The position numbers and the translations under genes are program-made. From contig NZ_JAFCKF010000006.1 of assembly GCF_018130545.1 (NCBI RefSeq), positions 372,001 through 436,000 of the forward strand: 64,000 nt of DNA, written 5' to 3'. The number at the start of each line of letters is the position of its first letter. Position 1 is the first letter of the stretch. The DNA is from Bradyrhizobium tropiciagri (lineage in GTDB: Bacteria > Pseudomonadota > Alphaproteobacteria > Rhizobiales > Xanthobacteraceae). The notes under the pieces were generated by a model that ran no database searches, was not told the origin of the DNA, and saw only the letters and a list, made by a program, of their open reading frames with translations. Positions 55,436 through 64,000 of the stretch are shown in pieces.

Positions 55436-56683
55436 CTACTTGCGCGGCGATGCCGCCAGCACTTCCTTCGCTGCCCTCTCCCCTGAATCCCTTGCGCCAT
55501 GCGCAGTCGAGAAGAAATGCGGCGACGTCGCCTCTCCGGCGAAGAACAGCCGGCCGTCGACCGGGGCGGCGAGCACGGCGCGCTTGTCGGCGTGGCCGGG
55601 CAGCGCGTGTGAGTAGGAGCCGCGGGCGAACGGGTCGTGGGCCCAGCGAGATTCGCTGAGCGGCTGCAGCTTGCGGCGGAAATCATTGCCGAGGAAGGAG
55701 ACGATCTCGTCGATGCTGTGCGCCGCGATGGCGCCGTCGCCGGCATCTTCGAGCGCTTGCGCAAAACGTCCGCCGAAGAAGCCTTCGATGCAGGGCTGGC
55801 CGAACGGGCGGATGTGATAGGTACCCATCTCGGTGCGCATGGTGGCGCCGCGCAGATTGCCTTCCTTCGGCAGTGCCTCAGGCTCGGCGAGCGCCAAGGT
55901 CACCTTGTCGGCGAGGCCGAGCGGTAGGCCGCGCGCGGCATCGAGTTTTTCCGGCAGCGCCGGCGAGAAGCGGATCGCCTCGTCGGCGATCAGATTGGTC
56001 GGCACGGTGACGATCACCCTGTCCGCCTCGATCGTGCCGCGCGAGGTCTCGATGCGCACGCGCTTGCCTGTGTGATCGATCAGCCCGACCTCGCAATTCA
56101 GCGCGACAGACACCTGTTCGCCATAAGCTTTGACCAGCGCGCCATAGCCGCGCCTGACGCGCCAATTGACGTTGCTGTCCTCATAGGCGTCGAAATCGAG
56201 GATCGAGAGCTGGTCGAGCTCGCAGCCATTCACATAGGTCGAGATCGCATCGATCATCGGGTTCCAGCGGTTGCCGGGCTCGAGATAGGGATCGGCGGGA
56301 CCATCCTTGCCACCGCGCGCGGCCGCTTCGAGGCGATCGTAAAACTCGTCGAGCGCCAGCGTGAATGCGTCGCGATCAGCCTGCGGGAACGCTTTGCCAT
56401 AGGCGCGCTCGCGCCATGGCGGCAGGTCCTTGTTGAGCTGAAAGCCGAGTTGCTCGGCGATGCCGACAAAACTGTTCTGATCGGCCGAATGCAGCCAGCC
56501 GCAGCCGACGTCGAACACCACGTCAGGCGCGGCCCGGATCGTATGCGCACGGCCGCCGAGCCGGTCGCGGGCTTCCAGCACGATGCTGGAAAGGCCGGTG
56601 CCCTTCAGCGCATGCGCGGCGCCGAGGCCAGCGGCGCCGGCGCCGATGATGGCGACATCGACCGTGGAGGGAAGGGAACTCAT
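55436..56683 (-). CDS. Flavin amine oxidase
   Basis: A 415-residue FAD-dependent amine oxidase-type protein. VAIIGAGAAGLGAAHALKG binds ADP, EARDRLGGRAHTIR is the GG-doublet motif, and FFAGEATSPHFFSTAHGARDSGERAA is the C-terminal flavin signature. The middle ADRVIVTVPTNLIADEAIRF is typical for polyamine or monoamine oxidase relatives. It has no signal peptide. The amine substrate is unknown. It is convergent with the DCC gene. Confidence 0.9.
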   Translation of the reverse strand: MSSLPSTVDVAIIGAGAAGLGAAHALKGTGLSSIVLEARDRLGGRAHTIRAAPDVVFDVGCGWLHSADQNSFVGIAEQLGFQLNKDLPPWRERAYGKAFPQADRDAFTLALDEFYDRLEAAARGGKDGPADPYLEPGNRWNPMIDAISTYVNGCELDQLSILDFDAYEDSNVNWRVRRGYGALVKAYGEQVSVALNCEVGLIDHTGKRVRIETSRGTIEADRVIVTVPTNLIADEAIRFSPALPEKLDAARGLPLGLADKVTLALAEPEALPKEGNLRGATMRTEMGTYHIRPFGQPCIEGFFGGRFAQALEDAGDGAIAAHSIDEIVSFLGNDFRRKLQPLSESRWAHDPFARGSYSHALPGHADKRAVLAAPVDGRLFFAGEATSPHFFSTAHGARDSGERAAKEVLAASPRK

Positions 56684-56735
56684 GTCCCGGCTCTAGCACG
56701 TTCGTCGCCGGGCCTGAAGCGGCCGCGTGCATGAC

Positions 56736-56839
56736 TGTCATCGCCCGCGCATGCGGGCGATCCAGTATTCCAGAGACAGAAGTGGTTGAACCGATAGGCC
56801 GCGGCGTACTGGATGCCCCGGTCGAGCCGGGGCATGACA
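56736..56839. repeat. Palindromic intergenic repeat (GTCATGCCCGG family, second copy)
   Basis: TGTCATCGCCCGCGCATGCG at the left and GGGGCATGACA at the right are inverted ends; CCAGTA and TACTGG form inner arms. It lies 7 bases from the typA stop and may end the typA transcript. Confidence 0.75.
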
Positions 56840-56846
56840 GACGGGC

Positions 56847-58670
<1,824 letters not shown>

Positions 58671-58804
58671 GGCTCTTCTTCTGGTCGTGCAATGGTCAGA
58701 TGCGCGATCTCGCCGGACCAATCTGGCCGGCCGCTCGCTCGCGTGGCCCAATCGGGGCCCGGATCACGCTCATACCCAAGAAATTTGACGGGGACGCATC
58801 ACCC

Positions 58805-58834
58805 CAAAAAGGAAGCCCGGTCAGAGGACCGGGC
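58805..58834 (-). terminator. Terminator of the Lgt-like operon
   Basis: GCCCGGTC-AGAG-GACCGGGC (58815-58834) is a perfect eight-pair hairpin. On the minus strand it is followed by TTCCTTTTTGG. It lies about 120 bases past the last small membrane-protein gene (58953), and no other gene in that direction lies between. Confidence 0.8.
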
Positions 58835-58952
58835 ACCTTGCGCGTTGCGGCGCAATATAGTCAGAAAACGCCAAAAAACAATGATTTGTTGCTCGTTTGG
58901 AGGGCTGATTTTGGTTCCGGAAGCCAGTTTTGAGGGGCTTTTCGGGGGTGAT

Positions 58953-59189
58953 TCAGCCTCGTTTCTGCGCCCGCGCGAACACGATCAGCCCGAGCCCAAC
59001 AATCGTCACCAGCACAGAGACCCCGGTGAGCGGGTCGTTTGACCCACCCAGGGTGACGTTGAGCACCACGCAGAGGGCACCCGGGATCAGCAGCAGCACC
59101 CCCACGATCAGCATGAAGATCGTGCAGCCGGGCGGCAGCCGTGGTTCCGGCCGCGGCGGCTCGGTTGGCGGGGGCTCGAGACCGCTCAT
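58953..59189 (-). CDS. Small two-helix membrane protein, paralog 3 of 3
   Basis: 78 residues. A Pro/Glu-rich N-terminal tail (LEPPPTEPPRPEPRLPP) leads to GC at 21-22, a first membrane helix (about 23-46, IFMLIVGVLLLIPGALCVVL), a short NDP-containing loop and a second helix (about 56-72). Cysteines are C22 and C40. Its ATG overlaps the stop of the preceding gene (ATGA), so translation is coupled. It is homologous to the next two genes upstream. No known family is recognised beyond that. Confidence 0.8.
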   Translation of the reverse strand: MSGLEPPPTEPPRPEPRLPPGCTIFMLIVGVLLLIPGALCVVLNVTLGGSNDPLTGVSVLVTIVGLGLIVFARAQKRG

Positions 59190-59458
59190 GGGCTCCCCTT
59201 GATCGCGGAACGGATCAGCATCACGCCGGCAAAGCAGACCGCGAGCCCGAGCAGGATCAGGAACAGAATGGAGGGGTCGTTTTTCGACTCGCTGAGGACG
59301 CCAAACCCGAACAAGAGTGCGCAGAGCCCGGGCAGCAGCAGGAACACCCCGAACAGCGCCATGAAGGCGGTCGCGCAGCCGCTGCGTGGTGCCGGCGGCG
59401 GCGGGACGTATTGATCGGGCGGCTCCGTCGGGAGCGGCGGTGGATTGGTCTCGCTCAT
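59186..59458 (-). CDS. Small two-helix membrane protein, paralog 2 of 3
   Basis: 90 residues. The Pro-rich tail (NPPPLPTEPPDQYVPPPPAP) precedes SGC at 26-28, a helix with FMALFGVFLLLPGLCALLFG (about 32-51), an SKNDPS loop and a second helix (about 63-84). Cysteines C28 and C46 are 18 apart, exactly as in the two paralogs; an extra C75 is in helix 2. The ATG at 59458 follows the upstream paralog's stop by 29 bases, and its own stop overlaps the next start. Probably an inner-membrane protein. Confidence 0.82.
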   Translation of the reverse strand: MSETNPPPLPTEPPDQYVPPPPAPRSGCATAFMALFGVFLLLPGLCALLFGFGVLSESKNDPSILFLILLGLAVCFAGVMLIRSAIKGSP

Positions 59459-59487
59459 GGCTGTTGGTCCATCAGTGGGTCGCGATG

Positions 59488-59733
59488 TCAGCCGGATCCA
59501 GGTCTGCGGATGGCCCACCAGATCAGGGCCACGCCGAAGCACGCCACAAGCAGGCAAGCGCCGACGAACTGACGGTCATCGGACGCCATCTTGGCGACGC
59601 CGGCAAATACGAAGATCAGCGCGCAGAGGCCGGGCAGCAGCAGAATGATTCCGGCGACGATCATCAGCGCCGTCACGCAACCGTTGCGCTGCTGCGGAGG
59701 GCGGGGCGGAGGCGGCGCGCTGGTATCGCTCAC
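59488..59733 (-). CDS. Small two-helix membrane protein, paralog 1 of 3
   Basis: 81 residues. The Pro-rich tail (APPPPRPPQQRN) precedes GC at 18-19, a helix (about 22-44, ALMIVAGIILLLPGLCALIF), an ASDDRQ loop and a second helix (about 56-74). Cysteines C19 and C37 keep the 18-residue spacing. The start is a GTG with an excellent AGGAGG site, and the GTGA overlaps the stop of the radical SAM gene, so the two are translationally coupled. It is the first of the three paralogs in transcript order. Confidence 0.82.
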   Translation of the reverse strand: MSDTSAPPPPRPPQQRNGCVTALMIVAGIILLLPGLCALIFVFAGVAKMASDDRQFVGACLLVACFGVALIWWAIRRPGSG

Positions 59734-61178
59734 CTTGGCACCTCCTCCTCCGTCCGGCGCGCCTCGCGGTAGGTCTGCCCGGCCAGCGCGGCGCGGATGC
59801 CGTCGATCTTTCCGTCGCGGTAGAACAGATTGTAGGTGTCGAACGGGATGATCGCGCCGCTCTCGGTGACGAAGTGGATGCAGCTTCGCTTGACGTTGCC
59901 GACACAGAAATTGAAGCGATCGAGAAACTGCACGATGGTGACGCGGAACACGTTCTCGTAACTGAGGCCCTCCGGCACCTCGAAGCTCGGCAGGCAGCAC
60001 AGCAATTCGCAGACCCGCTCGCTCGTGTTCAGCGGCCCCGACGACAGCGAGAACAAATCGACGAACTTTTCCCGCAACACCGGATATTTCTCCGGGCTGA
60101 TCGTGTTGGGCATCACGGCGACGAGCTGCTCCTGCGGGATCAGCGAGGTCAGCGGCAGCACCTTGTCGGCGTTGCGCAGGCCGTAGCCGATCGAGATGCT
60201 CTCGGGATTGCAGGGCAGCGGGATCATGTCCTTGTCGCCGAACACTCCGGTCTCGATCACGCGCTTTCGGATCTCCGACAGCATGATGCGGTCGGTATCC
60301 TTGTTGAAATCCTCGTTGCGGCCGGCGTCCTGTACCGGCTGCAGGGTCACGCCGCGGACGCATGTCCAAGTGAGCGCATGGCGGACGATGTCGCCGATCT
60401 CGGCATCGTTGACGCCGCGCTTGATGGTGGCGACCAGCGTGGTCGAGACGCCCGCGCGCTCGAGATTCTCCAGCGCCTGCTGGCGGATCTTGCGCAGATC
60501 GGCGCCGCGCAGATTGACCAGCGCGTCGCGCTTGAGCGAATCGAATTGCAGATAGACTTCCAGCCCGCGCTTGTTCTCGGCGAGCTTCGCCACGAACTCC
60601 GGCTCGCGCGCGATTCTGAGACCGTTGGTGTTGATCATGACATGGCGGATCGGGCGGGCGCGCACCGCATCCAGGATGGCGAAGAAATCCGGATGCAAGG
60701 TCGGCTCGCCGCCGGAGATCTGCACCAGATCAGGCTCGCCCTCGCTGGCCACCAGCGCGTCCAGCATCTTCTCGATCTTCGCCAGCGGCGTGAAGCTTGA
60801 GCGTGTCGGCGAGGAATCCGCAAAGCACACCGGGCAGGTCAGGTTGCAGTGCTCGGTGATCTCGATCAGTGCCAGGCAGGAATGCTGCTCATGGTCGGGG
60901 CATAGCCCGCAATCATAGGGGCAGCCGAACTCGGTGTGGCGCTGGAAGGCGAGCGGCCGATCGCCGGGCTTGATGAAATCCTTGCACAGCCGCCAATAGG
61001 CGGAATCGGTCGAGACCAGCGTCGACTGCACGCCGTGCTGCTTGCAGCGCTTCTCGTACCAGACCTCGCTGCCGAAAATCTGGATCTTGGTCGGCACCAG
61101 GGTCAGGCAGGTTTCGCAGAGCGATTGGGTCTGGCCCCAGAAGATGTAGGGGCGGGACTTACGCAGCGGCGCGTTCAT
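59730..61178 (-). CDS. Radical SAM protein related to tetraether lipid synthase (MJ0619 family)
   Basis: 482 residues. The radical SAM cluster is C111, C115, C118 (HCNLTCPVCFAD) with GGEP at 156-159. N-terminal extra metal sites are C21/C24 (LCETC) and C45 (KRCKQHG), resembling a rubredoxin-like site, and C86, C90, C93 (GCPYDCGLCPDHE). The C-terminus has FNFCVGNVKRSCIHF (C425, C433) and IIPFDTYNLFYR. This layout and the GCPYDCGLCP, ITEHCNLTCPVC and SCIHF...IIPF...TYN segments resemble archaeal tetraether lipid synthase, although the FCTYN cysteine is aspartate here. It overlaps the Lgt-like gene by 20 bases. The substrate is inferred to be a lipid chain, not shown. Confidence 0.85.
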   Translation of the reverse strand: MNAPLRKSRPYIFWGQTQSLCETCLTLVPTKIQIFGSEVWYEKRCKQHGVQSTLVSTDSAYWRLCKDFIKPGDRPLAFQRHTEFGCPYDCGLCPDHEQHSCLALIEITEHCNLTCPVCFADSSPTRSSFTPLAKIEKMLDALVASEGEPDLVQISGGEPTLHPDFFAILDAVRARPIRHVMINTNGLRIAREPEFVAKLAENKRGLEVYLQFDSLKRDALVNLRGADLRKIRQQALENLERAGVSTTLVATIKRGVNDAEIGDIVRHALTWTCVRGVTLQPVQDAGRNEDFNKDTDRIMLSEIRKRVIETGVFGDKDMIPLPCNPESISIGYGLRNADKVLPLTSLIPQEQLVAVMPNTISPEKYPVLREKFVDLFSLSSGPLNTSERVCELLCCLPSFEVPEGLSYENVFRVTIVQFLDRFNFCVGNVKRSCIHFVTESGAIIPFDTYNLFYRDGKIDGIRAALAGQTYREARRTEEEVPR

Positions 61179-61878
61179 GCTTCAAACTCACATTTGGCGC
61201 CGTCGCCAGCATGACGGCGGCGTAAATCATGACAAACAGCGACAGCAGGTGGAACAGCGAGAACGGGCCGATCAGCGCGCCATAGGGCTTGATGAACTCC
61301 CACACGAAGCGCTGCAGGCCGTAGTAGAACAGCACGAGGTAGAATCCATTGGTGATGACAGCGGCGTTGCGGTTCAACACGGCCCAGACATAGAAGACCG
61401 CGAATGCCGCCATCGCGAGGCTCTCATAGAGTTGCACCGGGTGGCGCAGGATGCCGTCGCCGAAGTCATGGCCCCAGGGTAGCGTGGTCGGCGTGCCGTA
61501 GGTGAAATCCTCAAGGCCTGCGAAATAGCAGCCGAGCCGGCCGATCGCGACGCCGACCGCAAGCGGCAGCGCGAACCGCGCCCCGGTGCGCAGCGAAATG
61601 CCGTGCAGCCATTTGTAGAGCTCGATCGCGACGATGCCGCCGGCCAGCGCGCCCTCAACCGAGCGGGCGATGCCCGGCATGCCGGAGAACCACAGGTTTA
61701 GCGTGCCGAAAATGTAGGCGCCGATCCCGGCGCCGAACACCAGGGCCGCGATATAGGTCAGTTCAAAGGATTGCCGCGGGAATTGCAGCCCGCGCACGCG
61801 CGACAGCCACCACATCGCGAGCGCGGCCGCGCCCCATGCTGCAACGTCGAAGACGGCGTGAAGTCCAGCCCCACTCAT
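61159..61878 (-). CDS. Divergent prolipoprotein diacylglyceryl transferase-like protein
   Basis: A 239-residue (240 if started at the GTG at 61881) polytopic membrane protein with about seven helices. With GTG numbering, it keeps Lgt elements: GRLGCYFAG (R115, matching E. coli R143), RHPVQLYE (146-153) and QRFVWEF (R191, matching R239). It lacks others: the SFHGG histidine position reads SVEGA (E75), the asparagine after GRLG is cysteine, and the late GQ motif reads FH. It is shorter than typical Lgt (about 280-290). Real Lgt activity is therefore uncertain; a related lipid-transfer reaction is likely. First gene of the operon with the radical SAM protein. Confidence 0.8.
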   Translation of the reverse strand: MSGAGLHAVFDVAAWGAAALAMWWLSRVRGLQFPRQSFELTYIAALVFGAGIGAYIFGTLNLWFSGMPGIARSVEGALAGGIVAIELYKWLHGISLRTGARFALPLAVGVAIGRLGCYFAGLEDFTYGTPTTLPWGHDFGDGILRHPVQLYESLAMAAFAVFYVWAVLNRNAAVITNGFYLVLFYYGLQRFVWEFIKPYGALIGPFSLFHLLSLFVMIYAAVMLATAPNVSLKHERAAA

Positions 61879-61920
61879 CACGCGAGTGTAGCGTGATTTT
61901 CGCGGTCCGCGATAGTCGCT

Positions 61921-62065
61921 CTCCCTCTCCCCGTTGTTACGGGGAGAGGGCAGGGGTGAGGGGCTTCTATCCGGCGAGCACCCCGTGGCTTGTAGCAGTG
62001 TACCTCGCCCCTCACCCGGATCGCTGCCGCGATCCGACCTCTCCCCTCAAAGAGCGGGGAGAGGT
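61921..62065. repeat. Palindromic repeat (CTCCCTCTCCCC family)
   Basis: CTCCCTCTCCCCGTTGTTAC and CCTCTCCCCTCAAAGAGCGG end hairpins flank GGTGAGGGG and its inverted CCCCTCACCCGGAT, as at 10487-10621. It separates the Crp-type gene from the Lgt-like operon and may attenuate read-through. Confidence 0.82.
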
Positions 62066-62073
62066 AAGCAGTA

Positions 62074-62838
62074 TCAATTCGCCGGGTTGTCCTCGCTCGG
62101 ATAGACCCCGCGCAGCACCTCCTCGAAGTGATCCTTCACCGCCTCGTTGCACAGGCAGGAGCGCAGCTTGAGCTTGTCCGGATCGCGGATCACGATCGCG
62201 CCGCGGCGGGTATCGAGCACGCCCTCCGCCTTGAAGTTCTGGATCACCCGGCTGGTGTAGCTGCGGCCGACGCCGAGCAGGGTCGAGAGCTGTTCATGGG
62301 TGAGCGGCACCACACCGTTGCCGTTGGTGCGCTCGATCGCCGAGATGATCCATTTCGCGGCGCGCTGCTCGATCGAGTGGATCGCATTGCAGGCGGTCGA
62401 CTGGAAGATCTGCGCCAGCATGCAGTCGGCGTAGCGCGCGAAGATGTTGCGCACCGAGATCGACTTCAGCTTGGCGGCGTCGAGCTTGCTGATCGGCAGC
62501 CGCACGAAGGGCCCGCCGAACTTGACGGTGATGCGGGTATAGGCCGGCAGGAATCCCTGGCTCACGATACCGCCGACCGCGCCCTCGCGGCCGACCAGGA
62601 TGGTCTCGACATCGCGCCCGTCTTCGTTGCCCACCATGTAGGACGCAAGGCTCGGCCCGCACGGGAAGTGCACGATCTGGACGTCGTCGCCGGGATTGTA
62701 GAGCAGGTCGCCGGCCTCGGCCTCGACCACCGCAAGATACGGCGCGACCAACTCGTAATCGCTCGCATTCAGCCGGCGCAAAAGATTGTTGAACGGCCGG
62801 TCATTCGTCCCGGCCAACTCGGTCCGTTTTTCAATCAT
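62074..62838 (-). CDS. Crp/Fnr family transcriptional regulator
   Basis: A 254-residue regulator. An N-terminal cyclic-nucleotide-binding-type beta-barrel (about 25-150, GDLLYNPGDDVQIVHFPCG) and a C-terminal winged helix (about 165-235, PLTHEQLSTLLGVGRSYTSRVIQNFKAEGVL) are visible. It has no FNR-type N-terminal cysteine cluster, and the cAMP-pocket residues are not conserved, so the signal is unknown. The start may be the ATG at 62838 or at 62898. A perfect palindrome lies in its upstream region. The Lgt-like operon follows 195 bases downstream on the same strand. Confidence 0.88.
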   Translation of the reverse strand: MIEKRTELAGTNDRPFNNLLRRLNASDYELVAPYLAVVEAEAGDLLYNPGDDVQIVHFPCGPSLASYMVGNEDGRDVETILVGREGAVGGIVSQGFLPAYTRITVKFGGPFVRLPISKLDAAKLKSISVRNIFARYADCMLAQIFQSTACNAIHSIEQRAAKWIISAIERTNGNGVVPLTHEQLSTLLGVGRSYTSRVIQNFKAEGVLDTRRGAIVIRDPDKLKLRSCLCNEAVKDHFEEVLRGVYPSEDNPAN

Positions 62839-62892
62839 TGGAAAATCCTGAAAACCCAACGCGGACCATACTGAAAAAGTTCCCACTTTTAT

Positions 62893-62906
62893 GTTCACTA
62901 GTGAAC
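62893..62906. promoter_or_regulatory. Perfect 14-bp palindrome in the divergent regulator promoter
   Basis: GTTCACTAGTGAAC lies 55 bases from the preferred Crp-type start and about 130 from the response regulator start. If the longer Crp start at 62898 is used, it overlaps that start codon. It has operator-like symmetry but is not a FixK/FNR box (TTGAT-N4-ATCAA). Confidence 0.5.
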
Positions 62907-63036
62907 AGACGCGGTCGCTTGCGATGTGATGGTTTCATCCTGGGAACAGCCGGCGTGCTTTCGGGCGCCGGTCGCGGGCCATCCGGCCGGATCGATCCGG
63001 TCTCTCATCCATCATCAAAGAAATGGACACCGAGCC

Positions 63037-63411
63037 ATGGACTCCGCTCCCAATGCCGGCATGCCCGGCGACGTTCTGGTCGTCGAGGACGATCCGATCA
63101 TCGCGCTCTATTTCGAGGATACTATCCTCGGCTTCGGCGCCCGCACGGTGCGCACCGCCGCGAACGTCGCCCGCGCGCTCGAGCTGATCGCCGAACGCGC
63201 GCCGGATTTCGCGCTGCTCGACGTCGGCCTGGTCAGGGGCGAGAAGACGTTTGCGATCGCCGAGCGGCTCGATGCACTGAAGGTGCCGTTCGCGTTCGTC
63301 ACGGGTTATGGCGCCGATATCAGGCTGCCGGATTCGCTCGCCGGCAAGCCGCGGCTGGCCAAGCCGTGTTCGAGCGAGACGCTGGAAGCCGCGCTGCGAA
63401 GCGGACATTGA
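63037..63411 (+). CDS. Single-domain response regulator (CheY-like receiver)
   Basis: 124 residues forming one receiver domain. VLVVEDDPIIALYFED carries the acidic pair, FALLDVGLVRGEK the phosphoacceptor aspartate, FVTGYGA the conserved threonine and LAKPCSS the lysine. There is no output domain, so it acts by protein binding or as a phosphate sink. It is divergent from the Crp-type gene. The ATG at 63037 matches the domain boundary; the frame is open to 62926. Confidence 0.9.
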   Translation: MDSAPNAGMPGDVLVVEDDPIIALYFEDTILGFGARTVRTAANVARALELIAERAPDFALLDVGLVRGEKTFAIAERLDALKVPFAFVTGYGADIRLPDSLAGKPRLAKPCSSETLEAALRSGH

Positions 63412-63499
63412 CGGATTGCCGGGCTTCGGCCTCGCCGTCGAAGCGTTCCTCGTCTACGATCCAGCTTGCAAGGATTCGACGAGGCGTCGGGAAGCCGTC

Positions 63500-64000
63500 A
63501 TGGCGATCAGGATATCTGCCGCTGCGCCCGCAGCCGCGCTCTCTCTGTGGCTTCTCGCGCTGCCGCTTGCCCCGGCCGTCGTCGGCGGCTTCGTATCTCC
63601 AGCCGTTGCTGAGTCGGCCGCATTGACGAGCACGCAATCCGCCGCGAGCGAGGCCTACGACAACGCCCTGAAGAACTTCGTCGCGATCCTGCGCCAGCGG
63701 CGCGCGCAGATCGATGCAAGGCAGCCGCTGCCCAATCTGCCGGGGCAGGCTGTGTATCTGGCCCGGGTCGAGATGATGAGCACCTACAAGGATCTCACCG
63801 ATGCGTTGCCGTCCAGGATTGGAAGATCCAACAAACTCGGAATCCCTCCGGCCTATTTCGACGCCGACAACGAGCCGCTGCTCGATGAGTACAGGAAGCT
63901 GTTTGATGTCATGGAGGCGCCGCCCAGCAATGCGCAAACCTCCGAGACGCCATTCAAGGACGTGGTCGATCTGGCGACCGTGATCGCCCGCGCCAGGGGT
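63500..64000 (+). CDS. Secreted protein, 3' end outside the window
   Basis: An open frame of 167 codons runs off the right edge without a stop. It starts MAIRISAAAPAAALSLWLL, a signal peptide ending near AVAESAA (about residue 38-39). The mature part is mostly helical and charged (YDNALKNFVAILRQRRAQID, LPGQAVYLARVEMMSTYKDL, DNEPLLDEYRKLFDVMEA). GGGAAG precedes the ATG. No family is recognised. It follows the response regulator by 88 bases on the same strand. Confidence 0.7.
   Translation, partial: MAIRISAAAPAAALSLWLLALPLAPAVVGGFVSPAVAESAALTSTQSAASEAYDNALKNFVAILRQRRAQIDARQPLPNLPGQAVYLARVEMMSTYKDLTDALPSRIGRSNKLGIPPAYFDADNEPLLDEYRKLFDVMEAPPSNAQTSETPFKDVVDLATVIARARG

Overview
The window is high-GC chromosomal DNA from an alphaproteobacterium, most likely Bradyrhizobium or a close relative in the Nitrobacteraceae. 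I infer this from protein families typical of that group (a DUF2865 secreted protein, a HemY/Mic60-type pair behind hemD, a COG4223-like protein), from the order rsmB - heparinase-like - purH, and from several families of palindromic intergenic repeats. There is no rRNA operon, CRISPR array, prophage, transposase, nif or nod gene. It reads as core chromosome with small accessory patches. About 56 protein genes and three tRNA genes (Gly-GCC, Thr-CGT, Ala-CGC) can be supported.

Layout: 0-4 kb holds the 5' end of a thioredoxin-like gene, tRNA-Gly, a DUF2865 protein, and a secreted sugar (sorbosone-type) dehydrogenase followed by a di-heme cytochrome c. 4-12 kb is a metabolic and detoxification patch (ketopantoate reductase, DsbA-like isomerase, MATE exporter, DUF2239, GST, DUF1330, GIY-YIG protein, SDR, MFS); several of its promoters carry the same CCCGGG-centred motif. 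12-25 kb carries gamma-glutamyltransferase, an MFS transporter, purH, a heparinase-like gene, rsmB, SdhAF4, a nuclease, an L,D-transpeptidase and acetyl-CoA synthetase. 25-35 kb has topoisomerase IB, an EVE protein, gpsA-tsaD, and the divergent hemD - Mic60-like - hemY operon ending before tRNA-Thr. 35-50 kb has a cytochrome b-like membrane protein, beta carbonic anhydrase, a polysaccharide deacetylase, two Cys-rich secreted peptides, an MFS exporter, a Tat-exported hydrolase, a P450, a class III cyclase, a TerB-like protein, an SDR, a glutamine amidotransferase and an enoyl-CoA hydratase. 50-58 kb has the yggT - DUF167 - folD operon, ppa, a DUF2269 - SDR/DoxX - DCC cluster, an amine oxidase and typA. 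59-64 kb carries a compact minus-strand operon, a Crp-type regulator, a single-domain response regulator and the start of a secreted protein.

The best candidate for an undescribed system is the operon at 58953-61878. It has an Lgt-like diacylglyceryl-transferase relative with altered active-site positions, an overlapping radical SAM protein whose cysteine layout and C-terminal signature resemble archaeal tetraether lipid synthase (MJ0619 family), and three overlapping or tightly spaced paralogous small membrane proteins. Each small protein carries two cysteines exactly 18 residues apart. Together they suggest a lipid or protein-lipid modification pathway, but the reaction is not established.
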